Under the pieces are notes generated by a model. It ran no database searches and was not told where the DNA came from. It saw nothing but the letters and a program-made list of their open reading frames with translations. Below are positions 11,232 to 21,418 of a stretch of 64,000 bases of DNA, one piece after another. Origin of the DNA: JADLHS01 sp049840435. Its GTDB lineage: Bacteria > Verrucomicrobiota > Verrucomicrobiia > Limisphaerales > JADLHS01. The translations under genes were made by a program, and so were the position numbers. The stretch is taken from positions 1-64,000 of the forward strand of contig JASGKY010000032.1 of NCBI GenBank assembly GCA_049840435.1, written 5' to 3'. Numbering within the stretch: position 1 is the first letter of the stretch; each line of letters starts with the position of its first letter.

Positions 11232-14200
11232 TCACAATTGGCGCAGCCGGAAAAAGGTGTTCGTGGGAGCCACTGGAACTACAGAATTATATTCCGCTCC
11301 GTTGATGCTCCGGCCTTGCGGGATGAAGCTCCACGGCAAACCACTCAGGCTGGTGGATTCCTCGGGCCAATAATCCGGTGCATTCGTCGGCCACGCCAGC
11401 ACAACGCCACTGCCAGCCCGCATGATGGTCAGGGTCGGGCGCAGGTAGCTAAAATAGAATGGATTGCTCGCCTGGCCCGCCACGGTGACCACGACGGGCA
11501 ATGATTCCCCACTGCCACTAGGGATGAGGCAACTGATCTGGGTGTGACTCCATCCGCTACCAGGAAAAACAGTCGTGGCGGGTTTGTTGCCAACCTTTAC
11601 AGTCCCGCTCGCCCCAAAGTTGCTCCCTGTTATCGTCAGCACCGCGCTGCCCGCCGTCGGAGCACTCGTAGGATTGATTAAGGTGATGACTGGGGCGGCA
11701 TAATTGAAGGAGGCGGCTGGACTCGACTGACCAGCGGTCAACACAACAATCGGCTGGTTTGTCCCCTGCCCCTGCGGCAACAAAAATCGGATCTGGGAAT
11801 CAGACCAATTCGTGGCAGCCACGAGGACAATGTTTCCATTAAATGTCAGCGCCCCGCTGGTCCCAAAATTTGTTCCTGTCAAAGTGATCGTCGTGCCGCC
11901 CGCCGTCGGCCCCGTGGGTGGATTCACGCTGGCGATCCCCGGCCCGAAGTAGCTGAAGTTGGTCGGGGCACTGATCTGACCGCCAGTCAAAACTGCGATC
12001 GGGATATTCGCGCCCTGCCCGGCTGGCAGCGTGAATCGGATCTGCGTGTCCGTCCAGTTCGTGGCGACCACAAAGACCATCGTCTGGTCAAACATCACCA
12101 CGCCACTCGTCCCAAAGTTTGTCCCCGTCAAAGTGATCATCGCGCCGCCGGTAGTCGGCCCGGTCAGCGGGCTCATTCCGGTGATGCCCGGCACGAAGTA
12201 ACTGAAACTTGCCGGAGCACTTACCTGTCCACCCGAGGTCACCACAATCGACACATTCGTTCCCTGTCCCGCTGGCAACGTGAATCGGAGCTGGGTGTCC
12301 GACCAATTGGTGGCGGCGACCGGAACAAAGTTCCCGCCAAAAGTCACCGTGCCATTCGTGCCGAAGTATTGCCCGTTCAGGGTGATGGTGCTCCCTCCTG
12401 CCGTTGGGCCGGTGGCCGGACTCACATTGGTGATGGCCGGCCGGAAGTAAACGAAGCTGGCGGGCGCGCTGGATTGCCCACCGGAATTGACGATGATCGG
12501 CACGTTTGTACCTTGGCCGGGCGGCAGCGTGAATTGAATCTCTGAGTCGGTCCAACCACTCGTTGGGATCTGACTGAAATTCGTTCCCATGGTCACGACA
12601 CCGCTCGAGCCGAAATTTATTCCGGTCAACTTGATCAAGATTCCGCCGATCTCAGGTCCCAGTGGTGGAGTCACCCCCATGATGGCCGGCGCAACGTACC
12701 GAAGTACGCCGGAGCGCTGGCTTGCCCGCCGGTGTTCACCACTATCGCGATGTTCGTGCCCTGCCCCGCCGGCAGCGCAAATCGAATCTGTGTGTCCGAC
12801 CAGTTCGTGGCCGCCACGAAGACTACAGAACCGTTAAATAACATCACCCCGCTCGTGCCAAAGTTTGTCCCCGTTAAAGTGATCGTGGCACCACCGGCGG
12901 TCGGCCCAGTCAGCGGGCTCACATTGACGATGCCGGGAGGGAAGTAACTGAAATGCCCCGGGGCACTTGCCTGTCCGCCGGAAGTGACGATGACCGGCAC
13001 GTTCGTCCCTTGCCCGGCTGGCAAGGTGCACTGGATCTCGGTATCCGACCAGTTGGTGCTCGCCACGAATGCGTTATTGCCACCGATGGTCACGGTGCCG
13101 TTTGTCCCAAAATACATTCCCTTCAAGGTGATGAAGCTGCCGCCCGCCGTTGGGCCCGTCGCCGGACTCACATTGGTGATCGCGGGCCGGAAATAGTTGA
13201 AACCGACAGCCGGGCTGATTTGCCCGCCTACAGTCACGACCACGGGTACATTCGTGCCAGTTCCCGGTGGCAGCGTAAATTGGATCTGGTTATGCGACCA
13301 GCCACTGATGATCGCGTTGTTGCCGTTCGTCCCAACGGTTACCACCCCGCTCGTTCCGAAGTTTGTACCCCGGAGCGTAACGGTGATACCACCAATCTCT
13401 GGGCCCAGTGACGGACTCACATTGGTGATCCCGGGCGGAGCGTAACCATAGAACGTCGTCGGACTGCTCTGCCCGCCCGTGATCACAAAGATCGGAATGT
13501 TGGTACCCTGTCCCGGCGGCGAGAGAAATTTGATTTCCGAATCGGACCAATTCGTCACGGCGATCGAGAGGAACTGCCCGTTGACGAACAAGAATCCACT
13601 CACACCAAAATTCGTTCCCCACAAGGTGATCGTATTGCTGCCCGCCGTCGGCACAAGGGCGGGAACAACATTGGTGATGATTGGGTCGCCGTAATTGAAA
13701 CTGGCCGCCGGACTGGACTGACCGGCAGTCGTCACCACAACCGACTGGTTCACGCCCTGCCCCGGAGGCAAAACACATTGGATCTGGGTATGCGACCAGT
13801 TGGTCGTTACCACCGAGGCTGGCTTCCCGCCGATGCTCACCGTGCCGCTTGTCCCGAAATTCGTTCCGCGCAAGGTGATCACCGCTCCGCCAACAGTTGG
13901 ACCGGTCGCCGGGTTGACATTGGTGATGCCCGGCAGAGCGTAATTGAAATTTCCCGGCAGACTTGCCTGCCCACCGCTGATCACGACAACTGGCTGATTC
14001 ACGCCCTGCCCCTCGGGCAACAAACATTTAATCTGAGTATGCGACCAGTTGGTCGTGACCACTGGCGCGGGATTCCCACCGATAGTCACGTACCGCTCGT
14101 CCCAAAATTATTTCCCTCAAGCGTGACCGTGATGCCGCCGGGGGTTGGCCCAATCGCAGGGCTCACGTTGGTGACAGCGGGCAGGTCATACGTGAAATTT

Positions 14201-16021
14201 GCGGCCGCGCTCGCCACACCACCCGAGGTCACGATGACCGGCACGTTCGTCCCCTGGCCCGCCGGCAATGTGCAAAAAATCTGTGTGTTGGGATCAATGC
14301 CCGCTGTCACTGAGGCGGACTTCCCACCGATGGTTACGGTCGCGTTCGTTGTAAAATTTGTTCCTATCAACAGGATGGGAATCCCTCCAGCCGTCGGACC
14401 AGTGGGAGGATTCACGGCGGAGATACTGGGCGGAAAGAAAACGTTCGTCGCCAATGGGCCGCCCGCAAAAGCCGTATCCACCGCCTGCACGCCCCAATAA
14501 ATCGGCACACCATTCGGAATACCGTTGAGCGTAAGACTGAGACGCGAACCAGAGTTGCCCAGCATAGGCACGCGCCGAAAGCCATTGGTCGGATTCACGT
14601 GCCCGGCGAAGAGATCAACTCCGTTTGGCGTGGTGCCGACACCGAACATTGTAGCCAAGCCCATTGGTGGGAGTCTGCGCGTCAGACGCCGCATTCCACG
14701 AAAGCGTCACGACATTGGCCGCGCCGCTCACCGCCAACCCCGTAGGCGCAGTCGGCAGCGTATTGGTGGTCGGCGTGTTGTTGTGCCAGAGTTGCGAAGC
14801 CCGGTCGCTATCGGTTACCCCTGCGACCAAAAAATCCAGGCGGCCATCATTATCATAATCTCCCCAAGCCACAGAACTTTCAGAAAGATCCGCCAGGCTA
14901 TTCAGTAGAAATTCACTACCCGTCACGTTGGTAAATCCGTTGCCCGTATTCCGCCAGAGTTGCGATCGCATCCCGGTCGAACTGAACGAACTGCTGTTGG
15001 TCGATCCGGTGAGGAAGAAGTCCAGTCGGCCGTCATTGTCATAATCACCCCACGCGACGGAACCATTTTGCAGTCCCGGGAGACCGGGCATGGACACATT
15101 GGTAAACCCATTGCCGGTATTCCGCCATAGCTGGGAAACCGGAGTGCTGCCGCTGACACCTCCCATGAGCAGGAAATCGAGGCGGCCATCGTTGTCATAA
15201 TCGCCCCACGTGACCGAACTATGACCAACTCCCGGCAGGCTGTTGGTCGGAAATTCATCGCCCGTCACATCAATAAATCCACTACCCGTATTCCGCCAAA
15301 GCTGGGAAACATTATTGCTGGTGTAAAGATTGCCCGTGAGCAGGAAATCGGGGCGGCCATCGTTGTCATAATCACCCCAAACGACCGAACCATAATGGAC
15401 TCCCGGCAGGCCGGGGGCGACACTGACCGTTACGTTGGTGAAACCGCTACCCGTGTTCCGCCACAGTTGGGAAAATGCCGAGCCGTTGTAATTTCCGGTG
15501 AGAAGAAAATCAAGGCGGCCGTCATTGTCATAATCGGCCCATGCGATCGAACTATCAAAAACCCCCGGCAAGCCGGGGGCGACGCTGGCCGTCACATTGG
15601 TAAACCCATTACCTGTGTTCCGCCACAGCTGGGAAATCGGGGTGACGTTATTGACTCCTGTCAGGAAGAAATCCAACCGGCCATCGTTGTCGTAATCGGC
15701 CCACGCCACCGCCCCTTGCGAAACACCGAGCAGGCCGGGAGCGACACTGGCTGTCACATTGCTAAACCCGCTACCCGTGTTCCGCCAGAGTTGTGTCGTG
15801 TAACTAGCGCCGTATCCCGTAATCAGGAAATCCAGCCGGCCATCATTGTCATAATCACCCCACGCCACCGAACCTAAATTGACTCCCTGCAATCCAGCAA
15901 TGGGCACGTTGGTGAAGCTCTGCGCTTTTCCTGGCGAGACAAAAATCGAAGTCCACGACATGACCACAAGCAGACCAGCCAGCAGCCGTTGAAAACTGAA
16001 AACCACAGCACGATTCGTCAT
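11232..16021 (-). CDS. Giant secreted FG-GAP/VCBS and IPT/TIG repeat protein (three frameshifts)
   Basis: The joined product is about 1,600 residues. After a signal peptide (starting MTNRAVVFSF, cleaved near GKAQ) come seven FG-GAP/VCBS repeats of ~52 residues, each with a calcium-binding-like W(G/A)DYDNDGRLDF motif and QLWRNTG-GF. A fibronectin-III-like region follows (TAPTGLAVSGAANVVTLSW). Then come twelve IPT/TIG immunoglobulin-like repeats of ~83 residues with P-TGPTAGG-ITLTGTNFGTSG and LPAGQGTN-P-VVTSGGQ blocks, and a short C-terminal domain ending FFRLRQL. Frames change near 14643, 14090 and 12697, each by one base. The first in-frame ATG (16075) lies before the signal peptide, so 16021 is preferred. 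It is likely a surface or secreted adhesin-like protein with no enzymatic domain seen. Confidence 0.75.
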
Positions 16022-16310
16022 AAACGATTTAGGGAAACAGGCGCAGGCAACACCACACGCCGGTGGTGCGCTCACTGAAATCGCGCAAATAATAACAGAG
16101 GTTAGTCAACCTACAATGAACAAATCGGCGCAAGGCGCTCCCCGCAGCACCCAACTGCGGAGCTTGGCTCGACCACAACAACGCGCTGGGACAACGCATC
16201 ACCCCCCTTACAGCGTGGTCACTCGATTAACAACCGCTCGGGCCACTCGGGTTGATGAACGCGCCGGGCTCCGAACATCAGCACCGTTCCCGTCAGGTTT
16301 TCCCACCCCC
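16022..16310. other. Intergenic region between the giant repeat gene and arsC
   Basis: About 290 bases without a supportable gene. A GC-rich imperfect hairpin (GCTCCCCGCAG ... CTGCGGAGC, about 16137-16163) lies here but lacks a T tract. The region must contain the promoter of the leftward giant repeat gene and the end of the ars operon. No clear promoter could be chosen. Confidence 0.4.
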
Positions 16311-16742
16311 TCACTCCGCCATGGCCCGTAAACCCGCAGCATACGCCTCGAACACGCGACGGATTTCATCACGCACCCGACGGAAAACTTCGAACTGCTC
16401 CGCCTCCGTGCCGGTGGCGTGCGCCGGATCATCGAAGCCCCAGTGATAACGATGCGCCTGCCCGGGAAAGATGGGGCACACCTGATCCGCCTTGCCGCAA
16501 ACGGTGATGACGGTGTGGATCGGCTGCGCAAGAAATTCCTGGAGATGCTTCGAGCGATGCGCGGAAATATCAATCCCGATCTCGGCCAGCGCCTTGATCG
16601 CGAGCGGATGGACGTAACCCGCGGGCTTGCTGCCGGCACTGGCGACGTTGATCAAGTCACCCGCGGCTTTACGGAGAATGCCTTCGGCGAGATGGCTGCG
16701 ACAGGAGTTGCCCGTGCACAAGATGAGAACGGTGGGTTTCAT
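16311..16742 (-). CDS. arsC: Arsenate reductase, thioredoxin-coupled type
   Basis: This 143-residue protein reduces arsenate to arsenite in the cytoplasm. It has the low-molecular-weight phosphatase fold: the P-loop CTGNSCRS with nucleophile C9, and the pair C82 and C89 (VCGKADQVC), which supply the resolving cysteines of the thioredoxin-dependent (Staphylococcus/Bacillus type) mechanism, plus DDP near 105-107. The start chosen at 16742 overlaps the acr3 stop by four bases (ATGA), typical of translational coupling. It is the last gene of an arsR-arsM-acr3-arsC operon and would feed arsenite to both Acr3 and ArsM. Confidence 0.93.
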   Translation of the reverse strand: MKPTVLILCTGNSCRSHLAEGILRKAAGDLINVASAGSKPAGYVHPLAIKALAEIGIDISAHRSKHLQEFLAQPIHTVITVCGKADQVCPIFPGQAHRYHWGFDDPAHATGTEAEQFEVFRRVRDEIRRVFEAYAAGLRAMAE

Positions 16743-17818
16743 AAATCTGAGGACAATAATCCATAACGACGCCGAAACCAAAAGGCCACATGCACGAGGC
16801 CGATCAGTGCCGGCACTTCAATCAGCGGCCCGACCACCGCTGCGAACGCCACGCCTGAACCCAGACCGAAGACCGCGATGGCCACCGCGATGGCGAGTTC
16901 AAAGTTGTTCCCCGCCGACGTGAATGCCAGCGTCGCCGAGCGCGAATAATCCGCCCCGAGCCGTTTGGCCATCACAAAGCTCACGAAGAACATGATGCCA
17001 AAGTAGAGCACGAGCGGGATGGCGATACGCAGCACGTCGAGCGGGAGTTGCACGATGGCGTTGCCCTTGAAGGTGAACATCACCACGATGGTGAACAGCA
17101 GCGCCGTCAGCGTGATGGGCGAGATGCGCGGGATGAACACGCGTTCATACCAGTCTTCGCCTTTGAGCGGCACGAGGATCACCCGGCTCAACACGCCCGC
17201 CGTGAACGGAATGCCGAGGTAGATCATCACGCTCCAAAAGATGTCGTTCATCCGCACCGGCACGACCACGCCCTTCAATCCGAACCAAGGCGGCAGCACC
17301 GTGATGAACAACCACGCGTAGAAACTGTAAGTCAGAATTTGCGCAATACTGTTCAACGCCACGAGACCGGCGGCGTATTCGCGGCTGCCTTTTGCCAGAT
17401 CATTCCACACGAGCACCATTGCGATGCAACGTGCGATGCCCACCAGCAGCAGCCCCACCATGTATTCCGGCTTGTCGCGCAGAAACACAATCGCCAGCAC
17501 GAACATCAGGGCCGGACCGATGATCCAATTCTGCACCAGCGAAAGCGTGAGGATGCGTCGGTCCGCGAAGACTTTTGGCAGTTGCGAGTATTTCACCTTC
17601 GCCAGCGGCGGATACATCATCAGGATCAAACCAATGGCGATGGGCAGATTCGTCGTGCCCACGGTCATCGGTGCAAAGAACGCCGCCGGATCGTTGATCA
17701 CGAAATTGCCCAGCAACACGCCCAACCCCATCGCCGCAAAAATCCAGACCGTGAGATACCGGTCCAGGAACGACATGTTCTTGGCGACAGCTTGAGGAGC
17801 GGTGGCTGCGTTGCTCAT
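16739..17818 (-). CDS. arsB: Acr3-family arsenite efflux permease
   Basis: This is a 359-residue inner-membrane carrier of the BART superfamily with about ten hydrophobic segments. It exports arsenite. Family features include the N-terminal LTVWIFAAMGLGVLLG, the conserved Cys in VGIARCIAMVLVWNDLA, and the SAGNNFELAIAVAIAVFG segment near the end. The ATG at 17818 overlaps the arsM stop by four bases (ATGA), so all three structural genes are coupled. It is an Acr3 protein rather than the unrelated E. coli-type ArsB; many annotations use arsB or acr3 for this family. Confidence 0.93.
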   Translation of the reverse strand: MSNAATAPQAVAKNMSFLDRYLTVWIFAAMGLGVLLGNFVINDPAAFFAPMTVGTTNLPIAIGLILMMYPPLAKVKYSQLPKVFADRRILTLSLVQNWIIGPALMFVLAIVFLRDKPEYMVGLLLVGIARCIAMVLVWNDLAKGSREYAAGLVALNSIAQILTYSFYAWLFITVLPPWFGLKGVVVPVRMNDIFWSVMIYLGIPFTAGVLSRVILVPLKGEDWYERVFIPRISPITLTALLFTIVVMFTFKGNAIVQLPLDVLRIAIPLVLYFGIMFFVSFVMAKRLGADYSRSATLAFTSAGNNFELAIAVAIAVFGLGSGVAFAAVVGPLIEVPALIGLVHVAFWFRRRYGLLSSDL

Positions 17819-18708
17819 GACTGGCAACATTCCGAACCACAACAATCTTTGCCCGGCTTGCGGGCCTGCACTTCCAAGCTCACGATGTAATCGCCCGGCT
17901 TCGCACCCGGTGGCAGATGCGCCACAATCTGCTTGTAGAGCGGGTCTTCAAAGCTGGTCATCGCCTCGATGTATTCGGCCTTGGGCTTGAGCACGACGTC
18001 GGTCAATCCGGCTTCGCGCGCCCAACGTTCCGTCTCGCTCGCCAGCGCCGCGCCCGCCACACAACCGACCAACGCTTCAACCATCTTCAGCACATCCGGC
18101 GGCAAAGGTTTCAACAGCGCCATGTCTGACACGGCGACGCGGCCGCCCGGCTTGAGCACGCGCGCAATTTCGCGCCAGACCTGCGGCTTGTCCGGCGAAA
18201 GATTAATGACGCAGTTCGAGATGATGGCGTCCACGGAATTGTCCGCCACGGGCAAATGTTCGATTTCGCCGAGGCGAAACTCGACGTTCTCCAGCTTGGT
18301 TTGTTCGCGATAGAAGGCGACGTTCTTGCGCGCCTTCGCCAGCATCTCGGGCGTCATATCCACGCCGATGGCGCGACCGCTTGCGCCGACTTTTCGTCCG
18401 GCAATAAAGATGTCAAAGCCACCGCCGCTGCCGAGATCTAGCACCACCTCGCCGGGTTTCAATGCGGCGAGCGCAGCGGGATTACCGCACGAAAGCCCCA
18501 TGTTTGCACCCTCGGGCAAGGCTTGCAGTTCCTCCTTGGTGTAGCCGAGTTCCCGCGCCAGTTTGTCCGCATCCTGCGGCGCAGAACCGCAGCACGACAC
18601 GCCCGGGCTGCAGCACCCGGCTGACGTCTCCTGCGCAATCTTCGCGTAACCACTCCGCACCAGATCGTGAACCGCCTGTTCCTTTTCAAGAGTAAATGAT
18701 GTGCTCAT
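17815..18708 (-). CDS. arsM: Arsenite S-adenosylmethionine methyltransferase
   Basis: This 297-residue cytoplasmic enzyme methylates arsenite with AdoMet to give methylated, partly volatile arsenicals. The AdoMet site is VLDLGSGGGFD, followed by the acidic GVDMTPEML. Three cysteines occupy the places known to bind As(III) in ArsM: the Cys of NMGLSCGNP, of ISNCVINLSPDKP, and of LVGCVAGAA. In addition there is a cysteine-rich N-terminus (CCSPGVSCCG) and a C-terminal tail DCCGSECCQS that may add metal-binding capacity. The start at 18708 (MSTSFTLEKEQAV) lies 14 bases after the corrected arsR stop. Confidence 0.92.
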   Translation of the reverse strand: MSTSFTLEKEQAVHDLVRSGYAKIAQETSAGCCSPGVSCCGSAPQDADKLARELGYTKEELQALPEGANMGLSCGNPAALAALKPGEVVLDLGSGGGFDIFIAGRKVGASGRAIGVDMTPEMLAKARKNVAFYREQTKLENVEFRLGEIEHLPVADNSVDAIISNCVINLSPDKPQVWREIARVLKPGGRVAVSDMALLKPLPPDVLKMVEALVGCVAGAALASETERWAREAGLTDVVLKPKAEYIEAMTSFEDPLYKQIVAHLPPGAKPGDYIVSLEVQARKPGKDCCGSECCQS

Positions 18709-18722
18709 AAAATCATTCCTGT

Positions 18723-19084
18723 TCAACAACACCGCCGCCGGCACAACTCCACTGGATCAATCTTCAAAATTTTCTTCAGTTTCGTCGTATCGGCGGACGC
18801 CTCCTCGGTCTTGGCCAGCGACTTTGAAACCCAATCCAACGCCTCGCGCACGGTCACGTCGCGCCCCGATCCGGCAACCGGTAATAAACCCAACGCTCCG
18901 TCTTACGGGACAGAATGAGCCCGGCCTGGTTCAGGATGGAGAGATGCTTGGAAATCGTGGAGGTGGCGAGGTCGAGCAGTTCCGTGATCTGACAGACGCA
19001 CAGTTCGCCGCGCCGCAACGACAATAGAATCCGCACCCGGTTCGGATCGGACAACGCCTTGGTAATCGCCATGAACTCGCGCAT
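18723..19084 (-). CDS. arsR: ArsR-family metalloregulator (one-base frameshift near C-terminus)
   Basis: This winged-helix repressor of about 120 residues senses As(III) and controls the ars operon. It shows the sensor motif ELCVCQITELL with C29 and C31 next to the recognition helix (DLATSTISKHLSILNQAGL), then the beta wing (RKTERWVYYRL). The uncorrected frame stops at 18854. The other frame continues with EALDWVSKSLAK and ends LKKILKIDPVELCRRRCC, a plausible ArsR tail, and adding one base in the C4 run 18864-18867 joins them. The corrected stop sits 14 bases before arsM. The start ATG at 19084 gives the usual N-terminus (EFMAITKALSDPNRVRIL). An earlier in-frame start at 19171 looks unlikely. 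Confidence 0.88.
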
Positions 19085-19167
19085 GATTTCTATATTTCGC
19101 CAAACAGCGAAATGAACATAACAGCGCCCAGCCCAGCTGACAAGCCATTGGTGGGGAAAACAAAGAA

Positions 19168-19620
19168 TCAAACGGCACGCACCACGATGCGCGCACCTTC
19201 GATGGCCACGACCTTGACGGATGTGCCGCGCTCGATGAGTCCGCCTTCGGTGACGACATCCACGCGCTGACCGTTGATTTGGGCGACGCCCGAGGGGCGC
19301 AGCTGGGTGAGCGCTGTGCCCGTACCGTTCAAGAGCTCCGGCCTTTCCACGCCTAAATCACCCACGGCTTGTTGAGCGATGAATTTTCGCGCCATGCGAC
19401 TCTCGGGAAAAAACTTCAACCAAGCCCACGCGCCTACAGCCAGTCCACCAATCACCACACCCAGCACGGCATTGCCTATTGCGAAACTCTCGCCGTAACC
19501 CAGAAATACAGCGATCAGCAGACAGATGAAACCAATGATGCCTGCAATGAGTCCCGGCAACAGAGTTTCGAGGAACATCAGAATCGCACCAAGAACCAAC
19601 AGGATGACAATTGTTGTCAT
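19168..19620 (-). CDS. Short NfeD-family membrane protein
   Basis: This 150-residue protein has the short NfeD layout: two or three membrane segments in the first ~70 residues (IVILLVLGAILMFLETLLPGLIAGIIGFICLL) and a soluble C-terminal OB-fold domain (GTALTQLRPSGVAQINGQRVDVVTEGG, a typical NfeD motif). NfeD proteins are usually encoded beside flotillins/FloA, as here, and are thought to help organise membrane microdomains. It is the last gene of a minus-strand set with the unknown 20205 gene and floA. There is no protease domain; that version is encoded divergently at 21419. Confidence 0.88.
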   Translation of the reverse strand: MTTIVILLVLGAILMFLETLLPGLIAGIIGFICLLIAVFLGYGESFAIGNAVLGVVIGGLAVGAWAWLKFFPESRMARKFIAQQAVGDLGVERPELLNGTGTALTQLRPSGVAQINGQRVDVVTEGGLIERGTSVKVVAIEGARIVVRAV

Positions 19621-19647
19621 AGATTTTCACCTCCGACAAAAGCACTA

Positions 19648-20205
19648 TCAGCTTTCCAACCCCTTGGGCGGACCGAACACGAGCGAAGCGATGAAAGCTT
19701 GCCGCGCCGCCGACGGTCGCCGTAACGCTGCGGTCATCCCGGTCGTCCGCCGCGGTGCGCGAGCAACCGCTGGTCGAAGCATAGATTTTACCGCCATTTC
19801 CGACAGTTCGTAACGACTGACGGTTTCTTGGATTTCTGCCGATGCCTCTTTCACGGACTGAGGCCCGATCACCGGCGCGACTTCCACCGGCGGCGGACGC
19901 CGCAGACGCGTGGACGTAGCTGGTTGACGTGCGGGCCGGAGAGGCGGTGGCGCGCTATTGGATGAACCTGCCGGACGAATGACAGGCGGCGGTGCGGCCG
20001 GCGGCATTTCTTCACCCAATAGCCGACGTAACCGTTCTTCCCAATCCGGTGGCGCAGACGGTTGTTCCCCGGATGGGGGAACTTCGCCATTCTTTTCTGC
20101 GCGCCGCTTGGACAGCCAGTTCGCGATGCTGCTCGCCACTACGATGGCGATGACCACCCAAGGACTGTCAAACAAGCCAGCCGCAATGATCGGAGTGAAG
20201 TTCAC
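19648..20205 (-). CDS. Membrane-anchored proline-rich protein of unknown function
   Basis: I do not recognise this 185-residue protein. A single hydrophobic segment near the N-terminus (DSPWVVIAIVVASSIANWL) is followed by a charged stretch (KRRAEKNGE), a Pro/Ala-rich linker and a moderately conserved-looking C-terminus (ASAEIQETVSRYELSEMA). It lies between floA (12 bases away) and the short NfeD gene (27 bases), so it is probably cotranscribed with them and may be a microdomain partner; that is inference from position only. The start is a GTG. Confidence 0.6.
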   Translation of the reverse strand: MNFTPIIAAGLFDSPWVVIAIVVASSIANWLSKRRAEKNGEVPPSGEQPSAPPDWEERLRRLLGEEMPPAAPPPVIRPAGSSNSAPPPLRPARQPATSTRLRRPPPVEVAPVIGPQSVKEASAEIQETVSRYELSEMAVKSMLRPAVARAPRRTTGMTAALRRPSAARQAFIASLVFGPPKGLES

Positions 20206-20217
20206 AACGTCGGGAAA

Positions 20218-21285
20218 TTATTTTTGACCGGACGACGGGCTAGGGCCGGAAGAATCGCGCCCTTCGCTGCCAATGCTTTCGCGCATGGTCGTATCGGCCT
20301 GCACATTTTTGATCCGGTAGTAATCCATGATGCCGAGATGTCCCTTCTGAAAGGCGGCCGCGATGGCGATGGGGATCTGCGCTTCAGCTTCAACCACGCG
20401 CGCCCGCATTTCGGAAACGCGCGCCACCATTTCCTGTTCGGTCGCCACGGCCGCCGCGCGGCGAACTTCAGCCTGCGCCTGGGCGATGAGTTTGTTCGCC
20501 TCGGCTTGCTCGGCCTGCAACTTCGCCCCGACGTTCTCTCCGACATCCACGTCGGCGATATCAATGGAAAGAATTTCAAATGCCGTGTTGCTGTCGAGCG
20601 CCTTGTCCAAAACGGTTTTGGAGATGCGATCTGGATTCTCTAACACGTCCTTGTAACTCGACGACGAGCCAATGGTGGTAACGATACCTTCGCCCACGCG
20701 CGCGATGATGGTCTCCTCGGTGGCCCCGCCGACGAAGCGATCCAGATTCGTGCGCACGGTGACCCGGGCCTTGGCCCGGATGACAATGCCGTCCTTGGCC
20801 ACGGCATCAATGGTGGTCTTGCCAGCACTCGGCGCAGGACAATCAATCACCTTGGGATTCACCGAAGTCTTCACGGCTTCCAACACGGTCTTCTGCGTGC
20901 CTTTGGTGGCGAGGTCAATGGCACACGCGCGGTCAAACGGCAGATTGATCGAGGCCTTTTTTGCAGCGATGAGCGCCAGCACGACCATCTGCACATTGCC
21001 GCCGGCGAGATAGTGCGTGGATAAATCATCAATGGTAAGCGGCAGGCCGGATTTGACTGCGGTGATGCGACCGTCCACGACCATGCCCACCGGCACGCTG
21101 CGCAGGCGCAAGGCGACGAGTTCAGTAAACGTGACTTTCGCGCCGGAGAACAAGGCGCGGATGTAAATCATGCCGAAGTTCAGAATCAAGATTCCCGCCA
21201 CGAGCAGCACCAGAGCACCACCACCGTAGAGGATGAACATCAACTTGCCGTCGAGTGGGCCAGCTTGCGCGAAGAATGTATTCAT
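20218..21285 (-). CDS. floA: Flotillin-like protein FloA
   Basis: This 355-residue SPFH-family scaffold protein forms membrane microdomains. A membrane-inserting segment near residues 12-40 (FILYGGGALVLLVAGILILNFGMIYI) precedes the conserved region LRSVPVGMVVDGRITAVKSGLPLTIDDL, then the SPFH core (GIVIRAKARVTVRTNLDRFVGGATEETI) and an Ala/Glu-rich coiled coil (KLQAEQAEANKLIAQAQAE). Length and order match FloA/YqfA. The chosen ATG at 21285 starts with MNTFFAQAG; the reading frame is open to 21441 but that extension would overlap the divergent NfeD gene. Divergent to the long NfeD gene, with which it likely works. Confidence 0.93.
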   Translation of the reverse strand: MNTFFAQAGPLDGKLMFILYGGGALVLLVAGILILNFGMIYIRALFSGAKVTFTELVALRLRSVPVGMVVDGRITAVKSGLPLTIDDLSTHYLAGGNVQMVVLALIAAKKASINLPFDRACAIDLATKGTQKTVLEAVKTSVNPKVIDCPAPSAGKTTIDAVAKDGIVIRAKARVTVRTNLDRFVGGATEETIIARVGEGIVTTIGSSSSYKDVLENPDRISKTVLDKALDSNTAFEILSIDIADVDVGENVGAKLQAEQAEANKLIAQAQAEVRRAAAVATEQEMVARVSEMRARVVEAEAQIPIAIAAAFQKGHLGIMDYYRIKNVQADTTMRESIGSEGRDSSGPSPSSGQK

Positions 21286-21418
21286 GTCGCGATAATGGCC
21301 CTGAAACGGAAAACTCCACAAGCATTTATCGTGACGGGATTCGTGGCTGTTTCTCCCGCAGCGCGGTCGATGCGGTTTCGACATTGTTGCCAACCGGCAA
21401 TGGCCGTAAGCTTCCCGT

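Noticed and set aside
11232..16021. Tandem ~250-base repeats considered as a CRISPR or satellite array
   Set aside because: They are coding repeats (IPT and FG-GAP domains) with conserved protein motifs and no spacer pattern.
16137..16163. GC-rich hairpin as a terminator of the ars operon
   Set aside because: It lies upstream of the giant repeat gene, has bulges and no T tract.
17048..17890. 280-codon plus-strand ORF across acr3
   Set aside because: Rich in His, Gln and Arg, as is usual for a reverse-strand shadow of a membrane protein gene; no signal or domain.
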